64,000 nucleotides of DNA from Ganoderma boninense (Eukaryota; Basidiomycota; Agaricomycetes; Polyporales; Polyporaceae), in NCBI GenBank assembly GCA_002900995.3, contig CM035313.1, forward strand, positions 2,728,001 through 2,792,000, written 5' to 3'. The notes beneath the pieces were generated by a model. The model was not told the origin of the DNA. It did no database searches and was given only the letters and a program-made list of their open reading frames with translations. Every line of letters starts with the position of its first letter. The first letter of the stretch is position 1. Shown piece by piece: positions 57,717-64,000 of this stretch. The position numbers were made by a program, and so were the translations under genes.

Positions 57717-60700
57717 TCACGGGACGGCGCGTCGGCTTTGGACGTACGCCAACGTCTCCCAGCCACGCTGGTGCCACGGTGAGAGCATCACGCCTTTCTG
57801 CGCGAGCTTCAGGGCCTCCGTCGCGTCCGCCGCAGTCGTGCTCTCCAGGCAAAGCGACACCGCGTGTAGCGCCAGAGAAGCACGAAGCTCCGTGAAGCTT
57901 CTTTGGGTCGGGGCCGAGCCACCGAGGATGGCAAGCGCCGCCGCGCTCTCGCCGCTCTGTAGCGTGAGGGAGACGAGCTCGCAGCGCGCGTCGGTGCGTT
58001 CTGGTTCCGCAAAGACGGCCTTCTGCGCGACAGACAACGCCTGTTGGGCATCTCCCTGCCCGAGATGATGCTGGACAAGGAGGTACGCGACTTCGCGCTC
58101 AGGGTCGCGTTCGTGGCGCTGGTCCAGAGGAAGGGAGAGGAGTTCGGAGAGGGCAGCGTCGACAAGGCCGTCGTCGTCTGTAAGGATACCCATGCCTGCG
58201 AGCGTGTTGATCGCCATTAAGTTTTCGGGGTCGTATTCAATGCTGCATAACACGGGCATTCAGTACAGTCAGAGAAAGTTGACCGTCGAGGCACGCACCT
58301 CTGTAGTAACTGGGCCTTCGCAGACTCTTTCGCCTCATCTGTACCTATCGCCCACAGCGTCTGGGCAAGCAACACAACGATGTGTCCACGTATCGTCGGG
58401 TGGTCCGCTGCCATCGCCATCGCGGACTCGAAGAGCCCCAACGCTTCCGGTAGTTGGCCCAACTTGAAGTTCGCGAGGCCAGAGCCAAAGTGGCACTGCG
58501 CGAGGAGGGCCTTAGTATCCATGTCATCCTCTTCCGGGTCTTCAGGCAGCAGGCCGGTCGCCACCTGGTACGACTCAAGAGCGCCCTCGTAATCTTCCGT
58601 GGCCATTCGCAGCCGTGCAATATTCGCGTGAGCGGTCGTGAACTGTCGCTCGACAACGGGATCCTCGGCCTCCTCGTAAACCGCCTCCAGCACAGCGATC
58701 GCCCGGGATATCATCTCGATACCAAGCTCGACATGTCCAACACGTTCGCAGACGAGGCCGAAGAGATGCAGCGCTGTCGCGTCCTTGGGGCGTTGCTTGC
58801 AGCATCGGTCGAGGACGAAAAACGCTGGGAGAAGCGCTTCCGACGAGGCTGACCGGGACCTGGTTGTCTCATTCACCTTGTTGAAGAGACGTTTGGCGTA
58901 TTCGAAATCGGCTTCGGGCTATGCATTGACGTGAGCACCCTCGAGGTCTCAAAAGGCAACATGATAAAACGTACCGCTGCAGCCGTCAGACCTGTTGCAT
59001 GCTCGAACAGCGCACTTGCTTCCCTGTTATGATCGTTCGCGGTCGCAACCAGGCCTTGGCCAACCCAAGCGAGGGCATAGTCTGGGTCAAGCGTTTGCGC
59101 CTTATAGAATGCTTCATTCGCCAGCCCAGCGTCTTCATGGTGAAGGTAGAACATGCCAAGACTGGTCCAGGTTGTTGCATTCTGCAAACAATTAGCCGAA
59201 GCGAGGTCGAAGCTGAGGGAGAAAACTTACTTTGCCATCTATCTCAATCGCGCGAATGTAGGCATGCTGACAGAGCGTCGGTTGTGATAGGAACGAGGCA
59301 TTCCCAAGCGCAATCCAAAATGCGTCGTTTCCAGGCTCGAGGCGGAGAGCATGCTTGAACTGAGTGATAGCCTCCTTCTGAGCCCTTTCCCGCTTGACGG
59401 CATCCAGGGTGCGGCGGGCAAAAGCTGACAATACCGCACCGAGGTCATAGTGCGCTGTAGCTCTGGCAACGTCGTCGATAGCACCCAGAGAGAGGCGGTA
59501 CTCGTACGCTGCGAAGGCAACTTGAAGCGTGAGCAACGCCAGATCAGTCTCGTCGTTAATGGACAGCGATTCCGAGATGATGTTGACTAGGTCTTTGCCG
59601 GGATGCTCGGTCACGAGCGGAAGAACACTCGCGACGACTTCCTTGACAGATTCTTCATCCGAAAACCCAGAGAGGTTCGAGAGCTGATAGAGCGAGTCAG
59701 CGATCGTCTTCCATGCGACTCGGCGGAACCCAGAGCTAGCGTCCAGCAGCACAAGCGTGACGCGAACCGCAGAGAGGAACGACGCCTCCGCTCTTGCCAG
59801 GAATCCAGTGGCAAGTTCGAAATGCCCCAGCTCCAGGTACGTCTGTCCCAGGGAATGCAGCACGCCGAGCTCGGCCGGACGTCCCACTAGAATAGCCTCG
59901 AACGCGTGGATAGCTTCCGCGTATAGGCCCATCTGACGGTGCACGTCTCCGATGAAGTATGACGCAACCCAGTCGTCGGGGTTCAGCTCGCGCGCGCGTT
60001 CCAAGGCCTTCAACGCCGCAGCATAGCGTCCCGCCTTGCTGTACGCCTCTCCAAGCCGGAGCAAGGACATATGATCGTCGTCGTCGGTCCGCAGCGCAAT
60101 CTGCAGCGCCTCGATAGCAGGCACGTAGTTGCGGCGCGTCTGGTGCGCCGCGTCAGTGTCGGCTCCTATCGCATCCGTCAGAAAAACAAAAACATACGAG
60201 CTCGACAGCGCCGACGGCCTTCCACGCCCATGCATTGAGGGGCTGGTACCTGCGGGAAGCTTTGGCGTCCGGACCCTGTTCCAGGCCACCTTCCCCGTCG
60301 ATAGTGCGGCGCGCGACGACTTCGACGAGCTCCCACTCCCCTTCTTCGGCGAAACCTTCTGCGAGTCTCCGCGCAGCTTCTGCTTCCCTTGGGTCAAGCT
60401 CGAATGCCCTTTGGAAACACTTGGATGCACGGTTGGGATCGGGCGGGGAAACGAACTCGGAGTAGTATATTCCCAGGGAAGTGAATGCCGGCGCGAATGT
60501 CGAGGACCGCTTCAGGGCGGTCACGAAGTGCTTGTAGGCTTCCTCGCAGTGTTCCGCTGTCGCAAACAATCAGTCTCAGTTGGCGTAAAAGAATACCAGA
60601 AAGACGCCTTACGACCCATGTCCCAATAGGAACGCCCCAATCTCCACCAGGCTCGTGCCTTATCCTCCTCCCTTCCTTCCAGCTCGTCCAAAACGCTGAT

Positions 60701-62764
60701 GACATCCCGAAGCTCGTCTGCAGCCGTCTCCAAATTTTCGCACATGACTTCTGACCAGGCGTGCTCTTCCTTTGCTCGAAGCCCGTGGTCGACACCTTCG
60801 GGGTCCAGTTGAACAACCTTCGCGAAGATCGCCCCCGCCTCACTCCACTTTTTCGCATGTTCGAGGATGAATCCTCGGCTGATGAGAGCAGGAACATTGT
60901 CGGGGTCCTCGGAGAGCACACCGTCAATGATCCTCAGAGCACGGACGTGGTGCTTCGGTGGGAAATAATGGACCAACGAGCTCGACAACATGATGTTGAA
61001 CGCCTTCTTTGTCCTGTAAATGGACAAATGAGTTTTCTTCGCAGGGCAGACAACAGAAAGAGCTTACAGATTGATAGGCCTCCCCCAGTTCTGCTCCACA
61101 CGACGCACGAGCTCAAGCCCGCTTTCTGACACCTTGATAGTATTCTCGTAGTCCGCTTCCTGCTGGTACAGTTCGCCGATGATCCTATGCGCCAGTATAG
61201 AATCACCCAGACTGGAGAACGCATCCTGTGATCCATTCGATAAGAGATGGACGACCACGCATGAATGGAGGACTGACCATCATGATGTCGATGTAGTCAG
61301 CTTCGTCTTCAGCCAGAGGCGCTGGAACATCTTCATCCTCATCTTCGGATAGGGGTACACTCATGTATTCGAAGTATGCCCGCACCAGCTTCATCAACGG
61401 GGATCTCGGGAACAGGCCAATGAAGTGCCTGAGGAGATTGAAGTCATATTCCTCTGCGGAAAGCACAGTCAGAACAGTACTGGAACGCAGAGAGAAGCAG
61501 GGAACCAACCGATCTCCGCTGCATCCTTGCCCTCTATCAGGAGCGTCCACGCCAGCTCGTCAGGAATCTTCAGGAGGACCATTCCATTAATCAACTCGTC
61601 AAGCTCGGAAGCCAATCGTGCTTTCTCTGCTGTCTTTTCACTTGCGGGGAGCGCGAAGAGATGACGCTGCTTTAAATCGAGCAACTTCGCTTCCGTTTCA
61701 CGACGCAGCTCGTCCGAGGCGTTTGGGTGGTTCAGCACTTCGTTGTAGAGGCGCGGCAGCTGAGGGATGTGGTTGGGAAGCGTGAGGATAAGTGGCAAGC
61801 AAGCACTATACCTGCGAAATTGACAGAATTTCCAAAGCAACGTCCCGTCGTATCTGCTCCAGTGGGGGTGCGTTCAGCCTCGTCCTCCGTTTGGAGATCT
61901 CATCCCGCTGCACTCCTTGCTCGTGCTTCTCATATATCGACACTAGTTCTTCCAACACGGGGAGGGAGTTGTGGATCGCCGATTGCGCGACAAATGTGGT
62001 TGTAGAGGTCGGGTTGGTGGGATCTGGGGGAGGCAGCAATGAAAGAGTGGCATAGAAAGGTGATTCTGGGAGAAGAAGGGTGAGGGCTTCTGCAAGCTGT
62101 TTGTCGTTAACACAGAATAAGAAAAACAACGCGGGACATGATTTCCACTCACCTGTATCGGCGCGCTGGGGTCGGCGTTGCGGCGAATGTCGATGATTTT
62201 CTGAACAGTTTCCGCGCATTTTGTAGCGTCGTTTCTAGACAAGTCTTATCACATCCGTGCATGGGTCCCCAGGGAACAAGGATTGCATACCCAACTGCGT
62301 ACAGTTCGGCCAACGTGTTCAGTGTCTTCAGATACTCGTTCCAGTTCTTTGTCTCTTCATATAGTTGGCTGAGACCCTTTACGAAGGTTCGGCGAAAATC
62401 AGGGTACGGCGAAGACACGACTCACCTGCCAAGCAAGGAGCTGCTGCCCATCGGAGTCTATGGCCTTGCGATATACCTTAGAACCATGTCAATCGACGCT
62501 ACAACCTGAAGTTTATCGTGGCAGTTACTTGCTCGCTCTGTTCATAGTCCTTCAAGTTTCGATAGGCAACTCCGAGAAACACGTTCCTTCACTGGGTGTA
62601 TGAATTGACTGTGGCATGCAGCCAAGCTTACGATTCACGTACGCGAGGTAATTCTCCGGATCGTACTCCAACGCTTGCTGGGCTGCATCGCGCGCCTTCT
62701 CATAGTCTTTCTTCGCAATGGCGTCACGAGCCCCCTTCAGCTTGGTCTTTGCGATGCCCGACAT
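57717..62764 (-). CDS. SKI3: Superkiller protein 3 (TPR subunit of the Ski complex)
   Basis: Large TPR scaffold of the cytoplasmic Ski2-Ski3-Ski8 complex, which feeds mRNA to the exosome for 3'-5' decay and non-stop or no-go surveillance; animal counterpart TTC37/SKIC3. Many exons encode roughly 1,400 aa. The ATG at 62764 begins MSGIAKTKLKGARDAIAKKD, followed at once by the first TPR (YEKARDAAQQALEYDPENYL). TPRs then run along the whole length, for example AGRYAAALKALERARELNPD, LYAEAIHAFEAILVGRPAEL and ITQFKHALRLEPGNDAFWIA. The C-terminal repeat array ends LAQKGVMLSPWHQRGWETLAYVQ (motif in two pieces: LAQKGVMLSPWHQRG, WETLAYVQ), typical of Ski3. Long length, start and end match the family. 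Internal exon junctions were joined by frame and motif continuity only. It is divergent from the DOCK-like gene. Confidence 0.87.
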
Positions 62765-63467
62765 GGTGTGCTAACGGACGCTCCAGGCCCGACCGAGATA
62801 CACCTTTCGCAGCGTGGAGTCGAAGGATTGCCGAACGCAGCCCTTTGTGTGTAACGCAAAATAAGAGACCTCAGAAAGGAGAGGAGAAATGAGCGGAAAT
62901 GGGCATTGGCAAGTTCCAAGCAAGTTCTGAGATCTGAGCAAGCCGAGCAAGCTGATGGGCGCGGACAAGCAGGCAGGCGTCTATGTGCACCCCATCCGAG
63001 GACCGAACTCAATCCTTACAGTTCGTACTGCACCCCGCGAGACGACGGCGCACATAGCTTGTGGGCTATGCCTCGCATAGCTTATCCATTGAGAGCTCTC
63101 GTAGCGTTGCAGTGGAGGGGAGAAGGAGCATCGAAATTTGATTCTGAGTTTTCGCCGGTGTGGCTTCGTGATGTGATGGCCTCTGCTTAAAGCGCAACGG
63201 CCGTGCCCTCTGTTGTTCAGAGTTCCCGCCTTCGTAGAGCTCACCCTGAAGCCCGAACGGTGCACCCCTCCTCCTCCGGACGTCCACAAGCCACCCCGTT
63301 TGTCTGTTGTGCACAGTACGTCCTGACTGCTTCTTGGACCCTTTTACGCGTCAGCCTGACGTCTTGGGCGCCAATTCCCACACCTGGTCTCTCAGCTTTC
63401 TTGTGCCCAGTCCGTCGTCCATCCCAGAGCAGCTTGCGTTCGGCGGGCCTGATACCCTGCTGCCGCC
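62765..63467. other. Divergent promoter region: SKI3 and DOCK-like gene
   Basis: A 703-base region between two outward-facing genes. No gene, TATA box or repeat is convincing here. Confidence 0.55.
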
Positions 63468-64000
63468 ATGGCGGGCACTCTTGGCCAGCGAAAAGGCGTC
63501 TGGGAGCCTCTCCCTCTCATCATCTATGGATATGCAGTACACCCACTTTCTCCAGTCAACCGTCGAGACACCAAGCTATCTAGCCGCACCCATATCTCCA
63601 CATGGACCGACGCTTCCGGAGACGAACATCTCGTGCACAGGGACGTTGTTTCACTCGAAGTTGGAGACAACGTATACGCGTTTGAGAAGTACACCCCGAG
63701 GGACAAGGAGGTCGAGGGAATTTGGTACCGCGGGTGAGCATTCTATCTTCGTGGACGGTTGCACCTGTTCCGCACGCCATGCCAACGCGTCCTTGGTTTC
63801 CACTTCCTGCCAAGGACGATGTTCCATGATTTCGCGTGGACGCTGGCCATCGTGCATTTGACCCAGTTGTAGCTAGGGCCCTGCCTCTCAGATTGCAACC
63901 AGGACATCACACTGCCATACTTACGGACTCCCTGCAGGTACGTTGTCTGTACTTCCCGACGACCGCAAGTCAACTGGTCGTTATCCTCGGATCCGTCCAC
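63468..64000 (+). CDS. DOCK-like guanine nucleotide exchange factor, 5' end only
   Basis: Partial gene running off the right edge. The ATG at 63468 lies in an ideal context (GCCGCCATGG). Exon 1 (63468-63733) encodes MAGTLGQRKGVWEPLPLIIY, then GYAVHPLSP, and later VVSLEVGDNVYAFEKYTP and EGIWYRG. Exon 2 starts at 63938 and gives GYVVCTSRRPQVNWSLSSDP up to the window end. The pattern W-x-P-L-P-x-I-x-Y-G-x-A ... L-x-V-G-D-x-V-Y-x-F-E ... W-Y-R-G-Y is the divergent N-terminal SH3-like segment I associate with fungal DOCK/CZH-family Rho/Rac exchange factors. The catalytic DHR domains would lie outside the window, so the call rests on this segment alone. The 204-nt first intron is long for this locus. 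Confidence 0.55.

Overview
The window reads as nuclear DNA of a filamentous basidiomycete (Agaricomycetes, probably a polypore-like wood or litter fungus). Genes are densely split by short 42-110 nt GT-AG introns, GC is high with GC-rich third positions, and the gene families fit: secreted beta-glucanases, a polyporopepsin-like aspartic protease, BTB and F-box proteins typical of mushroom genomes, together with clear eukaryotic housekeeping genes (RPS5, MED12, SKI3, LETM1). No rRNA, confident tRNA, CRISPR array or intact transposon was seen. Exon models were built by hand; where I give residue numbers, the exon lengths sum to a multiple of three.

Layout. 1-1.3 kb: degenerate coding remnants, then a promoter. 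1.3-5.2 kb: two tandem secreted GH17-like glucanases (+). 6.1-7.7 kb: secreted aspartic protease (-). 9.1-10.3 kb: Cys-rich GPI-anchored surface protein (-). 10.4-15.3 kb: mostly decayed or non-coding sequence with one possible small gene. 15.3-16.1 kb: unrecognised 206-aa protein (-). 17.6-19.2 kb: aldo/keto reductase (+) whose reading frame appears to need a single-nucleotide exon. 20.3-21.6 kb: BTB protein (+). 21.9-23.8 kb: coiled-coil orphan (-), divergent from ribosomal protein S5 (24.5-25.4 kb, +). 25.4-30.6 kb: gene-poor, with a MITE-like inverted-repeat element at 27.7 kb. 30.6-32.2 kb: Pro/Ser-rich, probably nuclear protein (-). 32.2-36.9 kb: gene-poor, with a second inverted repeat, a short tandem repeat and a perfect palindrome.

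36.9-43.0 kb: Mediator subunit MED12 (+). 43.2-53.8 kb: three paralogous UDP-glycosyltransferases, all on the minus strand, with a single-exon F-box gene on the plus strand between copies two and three. 55.9-57.5 kb: mitochondrial LETM1-domain protein (+), convergent with SKI3 (57.7-62.8 kb, -), which is divergent from the 5' end of a DOCK-like gene that leaves the window at 64.0 kb.

Functionally, the left third has a secretome flavour (wall glucan remodelling, extracellular proteolysis, GPI surface protein), the middle is a birth-and-death glycosyltransferase array of unknown acceptor specificity, and the right end is conserved housekeeping (transcription regulation, mitochondrial inner membrane, cytoplasmic 3'-5' RNA decay, Rho/Rac-type signalling). 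No biosynthetic cluster is supported around the glycosyltransferases. The most unusual single observation is the apparent one-nucleotide exon in the aldo/keto reductase.
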